Source: Pogonophryne albipinna (lineage: Eukaryota > Chordata > Actinopteri > Perciformes > Artedidraconidae). From it: a stretch of DNA of 64,000 nt. Below, piece by piece: positions 26,601 through 38,000 of the stretch. Under the pieces are notes generated by a model. It was not told the origin of the DNA, did not search any database, and worked only from the letters and a program-made list of their open reading frames with translations. Positions within the stretch are counted from its first letter, which is position 1. Each line of letters opens with the position of its first letter. The translations under genes and the position numbers were made by a program. The stretch lies in contig CM053264.1 of the NCBI GenBank assembly GCA_028583405.1, positions 12,660,787-12,724,786 on the forward strand, in the 5' to 3' direction.

Positions 26601-29600
26601 TACTTGAAGATAAAACCCAGGAGAGCGGTGTGAACTCAACAGTTAGAGTATGAAATGTCACATATGATAGCAGAGAGAAAAAACAACAAGAAAAACACAT
26701 TACCACCCCTTAAACAATTATATTCTGCTGGATCCTGTTCAGCTGATGTAAATATCCGTGTGCGCCTTTAAAGGGAAAGTTCACCAAAAAATCAAGGATG
26801 CATTGTTGATCCTCTTACCTCTTAACTGTATCACTGTTACATCGTATCTACAGCTAATGAGTACAACACTCTGCAACTCCGAACACATATCTATATTTAC
26901 AAAAACCTCCACATCTAAGAATAGGTATTTTGTAATTAAGGAGATACTGTCCCATCAATGTAGTGCAGTGGGGAAACCATGAAGAACACCTCAAATCTGT
27001 TGTTCATTCATTCATTTTATAGTATTAAGCAATTCGACAAATAAAGATCCACGGCTGGTTTTACCTGAGGGCCAAGTGAGGGGTGCAGCTCCCACTGACG
27101 GTGCAGAGGAAGGGTCTGCTGTTGAACTGAGAGATGATCAGCTGGAAGGTGACCTGACAAGTCTTGTATTGGAAAGGACTGAAGGTCACCATGATATTCT
27201 CTTCACCATTGGCTGGTATCACACCTGGAGGGGCAAAGAAAAGACAATAGGGGTGCTTGTGACACTCATTTTCATAACATGAACACAACCTGTTGCCATT
27301 CAGAGTGTGCTGTAACTAGATAGCAAATAGTTAGCTAAACATAATGGATTCACGTACTTAGGGTGCATGTACTTAGGGTGTAAGTGATGTGTTATGGTTT
27401 ATTGTGTGTAGAGAGGACAGAGGACAAAAAAAGGACATCCAAAATAAGAAACTCATTTGTATCCCTTCTTCTCACTCCAGGTTTGTACTTAGGTAAACCT
27501 CCAGCTGTATTTCAAATCCTAAGTGCTGCTTTCCGCCGTGTGTTATGATGCTTCCCAGACCTTCAATACTGCTTTGTGTCGCTGTGTGGAAACTACAAGC
27601 ATCCTTCAAACTCTGTGGCGACTTGTTTAATACACAACCAGTCCAAGGTCTGAGAAAACACAGCACACCTGCTTTACAATGGCTGGTGTGCTGTGTGCTA
27701 CATGAGAACCACAGATCCACATCCCCTGCTAGATAAAGGGAAAACATGCAGAATGCCATATTATTTGCCTTAAAAGACAAAAAAAAGGGTGTAAATTATG
27801 TCACAGGTGTTTGTTAAAGTGTGGCATCCTTGCAGGGGGTCTTTAAAAGGTTTTCGTAGGAATTGTAATGATAGAAAAATAGCTTCATAGATTCCTTTTT
27901 TATTTGTCTTGAAATCTGCAAATATGTGTATCACTTTTATACCAAGGCTAACTTTCAGTCATCTGTATACGCTTAACACAGTGAGGGAACATCTGCCATA
28001 GAAGGTATATATATTTGATAAGTCCCTACCTGTGAGGGGCTGGATGGAGAAGGCCTCGTGGGGCTGGATAACTTGCACCTGGAACTCAAAGTCGATGGGG
28101 CAGCTGCATCTCAGAGGAATAGCCTGGCAAACACTAGAGACAGGTGGGGAACAAAAGAGATGAGGATATTTTTGTTATGATCTGACACCCAAGGGTGAAT
28201 GGAAGCCTGGGCAGCTGTATGGAAGGATAGGAAGAGACAGGCAGATGGGAGGTCAGGAAACAGTCCGATGAAGATCCTAACACACAAACTGTACGGCGTA
28301 CGCACACACCTGTTTCCAAGTGGCACGGCTGACAGGTCGATGTGAGGAGGGATGCACAGGTCATCGATGACAGGGTAAGCATGAACTGGAATTAACAGGT
28401 TCTCCTCCCCCTTCGAACGGGTGTGGGTGGGTTGAATGCACAAGAAAGAGAAAACAGGAGAGAGTGTATAGAGATAAGACAGATAAGAGAGGTCTCAAAG
28501 TAAACATGGGGATGTTTCACCAAATAATAAAACAACTAGAGCTGAAACAGTTGTTTGACAGGAGAACATTTTCTAAATTAGTATTTTTTTGATGCAAAAA
28601 TTACAGTTATGGAGATTTTGGAGATGCTATTTTATTTTGGTTGACAAAACAAGACAATTTGGAGACATGATCTTGGACATTTTCCCCAATTTTCGATCTA
28701 CAAATAGATTATTATTAGTTAGTGGTTTGCTTTGAAGTTGTTGTTAATGTCCCTGCAAAGTTATTTGAGGATCGCTGTGATGTACAGCTTTTACTTAATG
28801 CCTAAAGTGTAAAGATGAAAGCGTCCTCAGTGGTGCACAAACATCTGGATCCTCACCTTGCAGTGAACCCGAATGCAGTCATAGAAGTAGCGCCATTCGT
28901 CGGGACACAGCCTGACCCTCAGTGTGTAGGCGAGGCCCGGGATGAGTCGATACTTGAAGGAACACCGATGGAACGGGTTGAATCATCAGAAACAACACTG
29001 ATTTGCACTAATGGATGAGTGGAGTCATTCAGGTCAGCCATTTGTAATGGAAAAAACATACCTTTTTGGTGTAAGTTGTTTGGAAGTGCTTGGTTTGAGT
29101 GGGTATGACATGAATATTCATAACTTCCGATGAGATGTTGATTAGTTTCTGAGGGAGGAGAGAAAATAATTATTCATTCCCATCCAATCATGTGCACTAG
29201 AGAAAAACCATTTCCATTTTCTTGGTGTTTACATCCATTCTACAGGGCTTCGTCACGAACATATGAGGTACAATCAGTGCCCATTCAATTGAAGCTAGAG
29301 CAAATTAAATCATCCAAACGTTATACTTGTTGATGCATGGGCGTGAGAAGGGGTGACATGAAACACATTTGTAGGGGGCAAAACAAGTTATGTAGACAGA
29401 TAGAATAAATGCCGGAAAAACATTTAGCTAAAACACAACTTAAAGAGACGTCTTGTCATAACACCAATATCTACGTCCTGCTATATGTCCTGTATGCATT
29501 CAGCTACAAAGAGTACAAAGGCTTGGAAAAACCATAACACCATCCATCAAGCACACACGTTGCACCAAACTGCACAGACTTCCACTTCTCCCTGACCCAG

Positions 29601-30296
29601 GCTATTGTCCACACACACATCAGTCACCAAGTGCTTCAAACATGAGGATGCATATAACTTCAGAACTACGTCCTGATTATTGCACTGGTACATCTTGATC
29701 TCTACGATGCTCTCTGAGTGTCTCTTTAGGGCCGGTTGAGAACCCGCGGTACTCTTGAGTGTTGGTTTCTAAGCTGACAGGAGTACTGTAAGAAGAATGT
29801 GATTACAGTCTTTCTGTGTCGAGTTAATATCATAACCAGCTCTGTAAATGCACCCAACAAAAAACAAAATCTCAACTATTCACTAACATATCAATATATA
29901 TATATACATTTAAATCACTTACAATCTGTAAATGAGCTGTTCAATGTAGCCTGTGAATGGGAGTGTGTATTTTCCTCACCAGGATCTTTACGTAATCCTT
30001 CCCCAGCTCAAACCCACTGAAGTGAAGCTCTGCGGGCTCTGCTTGGATCAGGCTGTTGCTTTTCAGTTTGGCATAGATTTCTATAAGAGGGAACAAGTAA
30101 TTAGTGAAATGTAATATGCTTTTTAGCAACAGGAAATGGCTTGAATGCAGGCTTTTTAATACGTACTTGATTCGAGAAGATGATTGGGAGCGTTTGCTTT
30201 GCTCCTGCTCTCCTCCACCAGCTGGCTCAGAGGCACAGGGGTCCCCCTCCTGAGGGGCTCCGGCAGTTTCTGGGGGCCAGAGAGGACCACCTCCAT
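14671..30296 (-). CDS. cfap221: cilia- and flagella-associated protein 221 (PCDP1/FAP221), 24 coding exons, 829 aa
   Basis: A motile-cilium protein of the axonemal central-pair C1d projection and a calmodulin-binding partner of the CFAP46/54/74 complex (family knowledge). Coding exons, 5' to 3': 30296-30167, 30080-29980, 29148-29062, 28952-28857, 28410-28310, 28133-28030, 27224-27065, 25341-25218, 24868-24742, 24572-24461, 24056-23969, 21779-21690, 20867-20772, 20336-20249, 19994-19915, 19315-19235, 19102-19001, 18916-18773, 18583-18498, 18312-18234, 18014-17914, 15567-15478, 15366-15265, 14791-14671. All junctions are GT-AG, and the phases add up to exactly 830 codons; human CFAP221 is about 840 aa. 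Diagnostic segments are PNHLLES (about residue 40), [15 protein letters not shown] (about 125), [17 protein letters not shown] and [12 protein letters not shown] (PapD/MSP-like Ig region, about 80-260), [11 protein letters not shown] (about 360), FQQAARK (about 470) and NPAPGL (about 640). The ATG follows a splice acceptor directly, so the first exon is non-coding. Confidence 0.96.
15880..15990. repeat. perfect 19-bp palindrome at the edge of a dispersed 'agtaac...acttaagta' repeat
   Basis: 'ccactgctgccaagttaaa' (15880-15898) and its exact complement (15903-15921) are separated by only four bases. The right arm runs into 'gaaagtaaccaagtgcaattacttaagtactg', the start of a dispersed fish repeat whose other copies are at 51.1-52.3 kb and 57.2-57.5 kb. 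It lies in a cfap221 intron, between the exons ending at 17914 and starting at 15567. Confidence 0.8.
17406..17500. repeat. tandem duplication, 42-bp unit
   Basis: Two identical copies of a unit starting 'gagctcacttattgatgcaa' lie at 17406-17447 and 17448-17489, followed by the first 11 bases of a third. It is intronic in cfap221. Confidence 0.9.
18394..18455. mobile_element. 62-bp perfect palindrome, probable collapsed TTAA-type MITE
   Basis: 'agtggacctatcatgctata...' (18394-18424) is followed with no spacer by its exact reverse complement (18425-18455). The flanks read 'tttag' and 'tttaa', suggesting a TTAA target site as used by piggyBac/Kolobok-type elements. It sits in a 185-bp intron of cfap221, between the exons ending at 18498 and starting at 18312. 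Confidence 0.7.
19527..19690 (-). mobile_element. tRNA-derived SINE copy
   Basis: Minus-strand reading starts with a tRNA-like head ('tggtctagtgcg' near 19680, B-box-like 'ggttcaaacccc' near 19640) and continues into 'tgtccctgagacacttcacccc'. It ends in 'tgtaagtcgctttggataaa', a widely dispersed fish repeat segment. Same family as the copies at 5.7-6.1 kb. It lies inside a cfap221 intron. Confidence 0.65.
22285..22640 (+). mobile_element. two tandem tRNA-derived SINE-like copies
   Basis: The first copy opens 'ggtggcgaagtccatcggga' (22298 onwards) and has 'tgtccctgagcaaggcaccg'. The second opens near 22470 with a B-box-like 'ggttcaagtcc' (22513) and again has 'cccttgagcaaggcaccgta' and 'tgctccccgggcgc'. 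The shared body marks a V-SINE-like family. A third, shorter relative is at 41.45 kb. Intronic in cfap221. Confidence 0.65.
23227..23270. repeat. imperfect (TG/CG)n microsatellite
   Basis: A run of TG with CG interruptions, intronic in cfap221. A short CA tract follows at about 23348-23362. Confidence 0.9.
26768..26975. mobile_element. fragment of a dispersed fish DNA repeat
   Basis: Starts 'tttaaagggaaagttcacca', a common terminus of dispersed TTAA-flanked fish repeats. It continues as about 200 bp of AT-rich sequence without a clear matching right end. Intronic in cfap221. Confidence 0.4.
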
Positions 30297-31079
30297 CCTG
30301 CAAGAGGTCAGGCCTGGCTCCTCATGAGAGCAATGACAGAAGGCTGGAGGACAGACAAGGAGACACCAGATTGTTGGGCAATATTATGTTGGTAAAGCTA
30401 TGAATAAATAATCTGAATACAAGAGGAAAGACATGGAAGGACAGCGGGTCATTATGTGTGTTAATGACAGAACTGAATATACTTTCTGACATTAAGATGC
30501 AAAAAGCATGCACGAGGGGCATCACATCCTGTCCTACTGTATACAGTAATCCATTAACACCCCTTTATTTTGAATCATGTTACTTTGTTGGAGCCTTATG
30601 CTAAATGCAAAAAAAATAATCCTAAAAGGTAAATACTGACAATTTGTCTCTCTCTCATACACAAACACTTTTATTTTGTTATGATTTGACCGGCCACTCA
30701 TTGGATAAACATGTGTTTTGGTTGGTGAGTGAGCCACGTCTTTCCCTAGAATTAGATGGAGCTAATTACTGACCGTGCTTGGAAAACTTCAATGCAGCAG
30801 ATATATTTATTGTTTGTAAGCCTTAATTCCCAGATATGTACAGTGAGCTGTGCACCGTGCCTCCTCCAATCAGCTGAATTCATCACAGGTGCACCAATCA
30901 AGGTGACGATACATCTCAAAGATAATTAAAGAAATTGGCGACACCTGAGCTACATTTCTCTTGAGAGTGCAGATTGATCAAATAAATATCAAATATAAAA
31001 GCATAGAGCTGCAAAGTGTTAAATGCCAAAGGTTAAGTGGTCATAAACGTACGATATTTGCATCACTTATAAGTCTCAA

Positions 31080-31255
31080 ACGTGAAAGGCGCTATATAAA
31101 TTGAAAATATTATTATTATTATTATTATTAAACAGTAAATTATTATATTTTTGTACCGCTAAGTATTTTTTAGTTATCAATTCAAACTTTTTAATATAGC
31201 ACTTTTGATACACAAAGATAACTCAAAGTGCTTCACAAACAAACCACAAAAAATA
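31080..31255. mobile_element. two LINE 3' tails in opposite orientation
   Basis: 'gaaaggcgctatataaattg' followed by (ATT)n at 31085-31130 reads on the plus strand. 'caattcaaactttttaatat...actcaaagtgcttcac' at 31178-31247 reads on the minus strand. Both are the terminal sequences of fish LINE/SINE copies with everything upstream missing. Confidence 0.6.
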
Positions 31256-31409
31256 CAATGATTAGCGTTAGCTTACCTGTGGTCACCTGTTAGCTTAATT
31301 TAACCACTCAAACTCATGCTAGCGTTAATTTCAAAGCTTCATAGCAAGACTTTTAACCGCTTCTCATTCAAAAAACATTATGAACAATGTCACTTCAGAA
31401 CTTACTTAC

Positions 31410-31521
31410 GTTTTAGGAGAGGGTTTGCATGAAGCTCTTGAGTTTAAAACCAATATATTCCGTCTATTTTTCACAAAACAAACATTTTGCACGAAACCAA
31501 CCTCCACCCTCAAACACTGAT
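31410..31521 (-). other. cfap221: probable non-coding first exon of cfap221
   Basis: A strong splice donor (AAAAC then GTAAGTAAG on the minus strand, GT at 31409-31408) closes this segment. The coding start exon at 30296 is immediately preceded by an acceptor, so an upstream untranslated exon is required. The 5' limit is a guess, set by the X-box-like site next to it. Confidence 0.5.
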
Positions 31522-31535
31522 GTTGCCATAGAGAC
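31522..31535. promoter_or_regulatory. cfap221: RFX X-box-like motif at the cfap221 promoter
   Basis: 'gttgccatagagac' has a perfect left half-site (GTTGCC) and an imperfect right half relative to the X-box GTTGCCATGGNAAC. RFX factors drive ciliary genes through such sites (established). It lies about 1.2 kb before the cfap221 ATG and just upstream of the inferred first exon. The divergent GPCR gene starts 0.5 kb away on the other side. Confidence 0.55.
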
Positions 31536-32056
31536 CCTCGTGTTCTGAAGGGGGCGGGACTAACGGCCTGTGGGCGAAGCCGATTTGCCCCAAAGGAAGT
31601 CAATCACAAAAAATAAGACCGAATAACGGAAACTTTGCTTTCAAAATAAAAGGATAGACGGCTAATATGTATATTGTTTTATTATTTGTTTGGATGTATA
31701 CAGTGGGAATATATTCTTTTGATCCACATTTTAATTAAGGTACACCCTGTTACTATATGTTAACGTTTTTACACATTATGAAAGTATAAAAGTAACGTGC
31801 CCATGAATTAAAACTTTATTTTGAAAGTCATAACTTCCAGTTGACTTTTCATTACAGTTACCTTGATGGTCGAGTATCACATTGTCCTGAGGAGAACTGT
31901 GCATAATTATCGACACTGAGTAGACCTATGTGTGATTTTCACATATCATATATCTGCTGCCAGCAGGATGCTTGCCTTTCATTCTAATCAGATATGAGGC
32001 TTGATGTTTGGATGTAGGTCCCTATCTTGATTGAAAAAAGGAACCTGCCAGAGAGA

Positions 32057-35000
32057 ATGACAAAAGTTGGACTTATTGGAGTGCTACTGTTACCCCAGGT
32101 GAGAATATAAAAGTGTGTTTGAATCTATATATGTTAAGATTAAGTTCACTATTATACCTTTATTTGTAGGCGTCATCCTGGTGTCTTCCTCATGTTAATC
32201 TAATGAAAGAGGAGGAAAAGTGCCTGACAGATCTGCTGCTTTTTACACAACAAACAGGTGAGTTACATTCGTTTTACGCATGTTACACTTGTATCTCATG
32301 AAACACGTTTTAATTAAGTAGGCTGTTTTCCATTGAAATAATGTTGATCTCTGGAATAAATAAAATCTCGAAATAAAGCACTTTTTAATTTACAGAAATG
32401 TGAAGCAATGTTTCGGTGACACCCAGTGGTCACAAAACAAAAGGCACCGACATCTCATCCTTACATTAGGCAGAATTTATTGTACACTGATGCATCCAGA
32501 ATTTGAGGTTTTGCAGTGTTTCAACCCTGCAAAAAAACACATCACATTTTTACATCCATATATTCCGTCTATATGGATTCATTCTTATTATTGACTTTTT
32601 TGTATTGAATTGCAGCAAATAAAATGTCATTTCTGTTCCAACTATGAAGAAAACAATATCAGTGTACACTGTAAGGGAATGTGGGATGAGCTGAACTGCT
32701 GGCCCCCTGCTTCTCTCGGAGAAACCGTCTCTCAGCCGTGTCCAGAGTTTTTCAGCTCGGAGGGTGAGACACACACACACACACACACACTGTCAGAGAG
32801 CGTAATAAACGAGCACTTGGTGTGACATGATGAGTGTATGTTCTTCTGTGCCGAGGTAAAGCAGGCTTTGTAGCAGGAGCTGAGATATTCACATTTCATT
32901 ATTTAAAACAACACATACAGTATGAATGATTGAGTGGAGGAGAAGCTAAAATAAGCAAGTCCTCAAAATAGGAATAGGTGAGTCTCTTTCAAAATAAAAG
33001 CATACAAAGGGTCTTCTAAATGTATTAACTTTTTATAATCTGGCACTTGTATGATAGTATACTTTAGTGTTTTGACTATCTTGTCCCAATAGGGGAGGGA
33101 TGAGTCAGACAAACTGAACTTTGAAGTTGACTAACACAGGCTATTTTTTGCAAGAAAAATCAACTGTTTAAACATTATATTCCAAGAGAAATCTATATGT
33201 GTTGTTGTGATGTATTCCTCTTTAAGATGTTAAACCATGTTTTCAGGTGCTTTAAAGACAGGAGATGGGTTCAAAAAAGCCTTTGTTATTGTGAAAACAA
33301 GCCACTAATGAAAACTACTGCAACAGACATGGATTTAAGACGACTGCGGCTTGAATTAATCTGCAAATTACCTATTTATGAGTGTGAGATATTGCTGTTT
33401 GAACCACCTTCCTTCCTTTTGCCCAATTATGGATGATTCACTTTAAGTCACTTCCAAGAACACAAGAAGTTCAATCAATGCGTCAAATTGCTTTAAAATC
33501 TAGGGTGATGAGGTACAGACTCCTCACATGTTTACAGAGATAACTGAATGCTGTAAAAAAGGCAATTATGTCCAGAAAAAATGATTTTACGTGAGTGTTT
33601 CTTTGAGCTTCCTGCTATCGATTCCGTGCTTCTTTGTTTGATCTCTTGTTTCTGTGCTGTGTGTTTCCATGTCTTCCTACCTCAGTGTGTAGAGCACTTT
33701 CCCATTGCTCCAGATCCGGAGCAGCCGATTGGGCGTCGTGATCCAGTGCGAGACACACACACACACACACACATTATCTATCCCATATCGGTGAACTGGT
33801 TAATTATTTACCAAAAAGCTGATCTGTCTCACATGTTCCTTTTCCTTCTCAACGTCTCTATGTGCACAAGGATTTTATGGCTGCTGACTGTTTGGTTAGA
33901 GACACACTAGAGTGCTAAGTATGTGTTAAACGATAGATTTCATGATAATGTATCTGACGTTTATGTTGAGGGACTGTGTAAAGCTTTTCAGTTTCCAGTA
34001 AATCCAAGTTTGCAACACAGGACATAATTCTTCTTCTGTCAGGCACATATTCCCTTTCAGACAACAGTAATGATGAATATGTGTATGCCCTTTTGCAGCT
34101 AAAGTGCATCGTAACTGCACGGCCAGTGGCTGGACGGACCCTCTGGTCCCACATGAAGACGCATGCGGCTACACCTTCAATGAGACTCTCCACTTCCTTG
34201 GAGAGGTTGGTGGAAACTAATATTTACACAGTGTGTTAGTTATGAAGCAAATAGGCCACTACTTGTACATTTTAACTGGCTCAGAATAACAGGGTTTCAG
34301 TTTCATCGGTGTTAGGAACAGATCTGCCTGAAACTGAATTGAAAAGTTAAGACCCCAGTTTACCAAAATGATATGCCCAAACTCTTGAAATAAACAATAT
34401 TAATTTAACACCTGATGCCCTCAAGAACTCTCTCTCTTTGAACATTAGACTGCCCACATTTAAAGGTACATTTCTGTATAAGAAAGACATGACAAAGTGA
34501 TGTTTTCTCCTTGTTCAGTCCCATTTGTATTTCTCCTACGTGAAGACCATGTACACGGTGGGATACGCCCTCTCCCTCATCTCCCTCTCCATCGCCGTCA
34601 CCATCTTCTGTCTGTTCAGGTGAGAAACATCTGAATATCTTCATCCTTTCTTCAACCAGAAAAGTGTTATCCTGAAACTGTGAGTGTTACCGTTCCTTCA
34701 GAAAGCTGCACTGCACCAGGAACCACATTCACATCCAGCTGTTTGTCTCCTTCATCCTGAGAGCCATCTTCATCTTCATCAGAGACTCCCTGCTGTTTCA
34801 CAATGAGGAGCTCTACCACTGTGACGCCTACCCGGTACGATCTCCTACATCTGGGGTGTCCAAACTTTTTTCACCGAGGGCCTCATACAGAAAAATATAC
34901 GAAGGGCTGGGCCACTCAGTAGAGATATATTGCCTCATAAGTTAAGTTAGCAAAATGAATCAAATGAAGGTAAATTATACTTAATACTGGAACATGCTTT

Positions 35001-38000
35001 CACTGCTCTCTATAGGGTTTCATTTATTTTGTTACAGCTCATTCCTTAGCCTCAGATTGCTTATAATTAGGGGAAATATGAAGGGTATTTCAAGCGTGTT
35101 ATACAAAGAAGTTATTGGGCTTTTTTCTTATCAACTTAGATTTGACTTTAACTGACCGGGTTTGTTTTAAAGTGGGCTTCTTAACACATGAATACTGTGT
35201 GATATCTGCTTTCATCTATATTGAAGAAGCACAAGACAAGCGCAAGTTTCATGTGTGGGCCATACTCCATTATACTTTTAGAATTAGCTGAGGGCCGATT
35301 CAAAATGGCCTCCGCATTTGGACACCCCTGTCCTACATTATACAGGAAGGTGAGAGTGTTTTCACACACCTTTCCTGTGCGGCAGGTGGTGTGTAAGGTG
35401 GTGCTGATGTTTTCCAACTACTCCATCCTGGCCAACTACAGCTGGCTTCTGGCGGAGGGTCACTTCCTGTTTACTCTGGTGAGCCGCTCCTTCTTCTCCC
35501 TGAAGAAACACCTGGCCTGGTACATCGTCCTGAGCTGGGGTAGGTCACATGATCACATCAATCAACCTCAATCAACTCAATATAGCTGTATTCACATTGA
35601 CTATTTATTCATTTTTATTATTATTGCAACCAGTCATGCCAACATTAATTACACTGTAATCTGAGTTTTTCCATTTTAACTGTATTGTAATATTATATTT
35701 TAACTGTACTAGGTATTATTTTATTGACCTGTACTTAAATCATGTTTTATAATTGTCTATGTGATAGATATTATGCAATGTTTGTAGTGTGTGTTGATTA
35801 TTATGTACCTACTTTAGCTTTAATCATAATTCATCTCTTCTCTTTTCTGAGATGAATCTATTTGCATGCATGGTCCTTGTTGAAATAAATACATAATAAT
35901 TCATCCCTTAGGTTTACCTCTGATTGTCATCGTCTCCTGGGGATGTGCCAAGTACTTTTATGAAGACGAAGGGTACGTGGGGTTAAAATCTGAATCACTC
36001 ATTCATTTGTTTTGTCGTTATCAGATGCTATGATTGTATTTCTTATTTTATCGCCACAGCTGTTGGGAAACCAGGAGGCATGAGTGGATTTGGTGGATAC
36101 TTCGAGTGCCAGTTCTTCTGACTATATCTGTAAAAACCTCTCTTTTACTTGCATCTCATTCTCTGTTAAAACGTCTTTCAAATTAGTAGTGATATAATAG
36201 TGATGGATATTATTCTATCACTATTATTCTATTATTTAGATACATTTGAGATGAGAATTGCTTCATTTTCAGAATATAAACATATATGAGTGGGATCAAT
36301 AAAGTTGAGGACAGCAGTTGTTGACATAGGAAAAAACAGTGTATTTGAGGAATGGTATTTTGACTAAGATTACATAATGAAGATGGTGCCTATTTGCAAA
36401 GAAAGCAACACATTTCTTAAAAGGCCAAAGTATTCCACACACATGATAACAATCGTCTTTTAATAATTCCAGATGAACCTCGTATTTTTCTTGGGCATTT
36501 TGAGGATCCTGGTGAACAAGCTCAGGATGCCAGATGCACAGAGGAATGAATTCAGCCAGTATAAGTGAGTACTAGAAAGACAAGGTAAACTTAACTATGT
36601 GCATTTAAAAATAATAGTTTCGGAGAAAACTAAAAGGTACCATGGGGTCAGATTATAATTTTCCAATTATCGTTTAGCATGAAACACTTGAAATAACTAA
36701 AGGACAAGTTAAACAAGAAAGTAGAAAGAAAGTGAGGTCATAGAAAACTATTTCTGCTAAAAAGTTAGCATTGATTGAGAGTCAGACCTAAACATTTCAG
36801 ACGTGTGTATCTGTAACTTGTATTCATGCATCTTTGCTTTTAAATGTCATTTCATAATATGTTTCTTAATGTCTTTTTGTAAAGCACTTTGAATTGCCTT
36901 GTGTTGAAATGTGCTATATAAATAAACTTGCTTTGCCTTACCAAGTACACTTACTTACTTAAGTACTTACCTTGTATAGCCATACTTTATCTAAAGCTGA
37001 TTACACTATTAGTTTACTAGGGGCAAAGCAGTGTATTTGAGGAGTGGTATTTTGCATAATACAACATAAGATTGTGTCTATTTGATTAAAAGTGCACACA
37101 CAAGGACAGAAAGTAAATCTAAGACATGATACAAAATGCCTGGAAACGTATTTGTATTATTAATTAGCGTAAAACATACTTTCTTTTTCTTTCAGGAGGC
37201 TGATCAAATCCACCTTCTTCCTGGTGGCTCTGTTCGGTCTGCACTACATACTGTTTGTGTTCCTACCTGTGGAAGTCAGCAGCTCCGTGTTTCAGATCTG
37301 GACCTTTGCAGAGCTGGCTCTGTCCTCCACTCAGGTACACTCGGTTCATTCATGAGAAGAACAACTTCAATTCCTTCTGTCACCAACAGATTCTGCGGAA
37401 AGCCGAGAGCATTCTGAACTCTCCAGGTCATGTACTTTCACATGAATTTGGTCTGTTGCCATCAGGGCGTAGATATGCTCTGCTCAAAGGACTAATCGCT
37501 TTTCCAAATCATTCATCCCTTCTGCACTCAAACTTTTAAATTCTTGAAAGGCTTTTAACTTGATTATTTATTTATTATTGTGATGCTTTGAACTATTTAT
37601 CGTGTAAATTGGGATGATCCACATCTGTGCTCCGGGTGTGTCTGTGTGTTTTCTTCCTGTATGTTCCTGCCTGTGTTCATGACATAAGCTGCTGCTCATA
37701 ACCAATTGCCCTATGCGGGTTTAATAAAGTTGTTGATTGATTGAACAATGAAAACATTCAACTCACAACCTTGTCAATTAGCATGCAAGATGTGATTGGA
37801 TGAGATGTAGCTTCTTGTCGACCAGCTTTGTAACATACAGTACTATTGACACCTTTGCAGAATGACAATAGCAGAAGAACAATTAAGCTTCACGAGGGTA
37901 TATTGCAGGTTTTATAATGACATTTTATATATTGTTTGGACAATTTCACACATCCATTTACATGTAATGTTTCTTTGAGTTTTCTATTTCGAATTATTGC

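Noticed and set aside
33581..33910. A possible extra GPCR exon ([14 protein letters not shown] frame)
   Set aside because: The ectodomain is continuous from exon 3 (SSEG) to exon 4 (AKVHRNCT) in matching phase, and this frame has no family match.
35221..35664. 147-residue plus-strand frame
   Set aside because: It fuses hAT sequence, intron and GPCR exon 7. Only 35386-35539 is a real exon.
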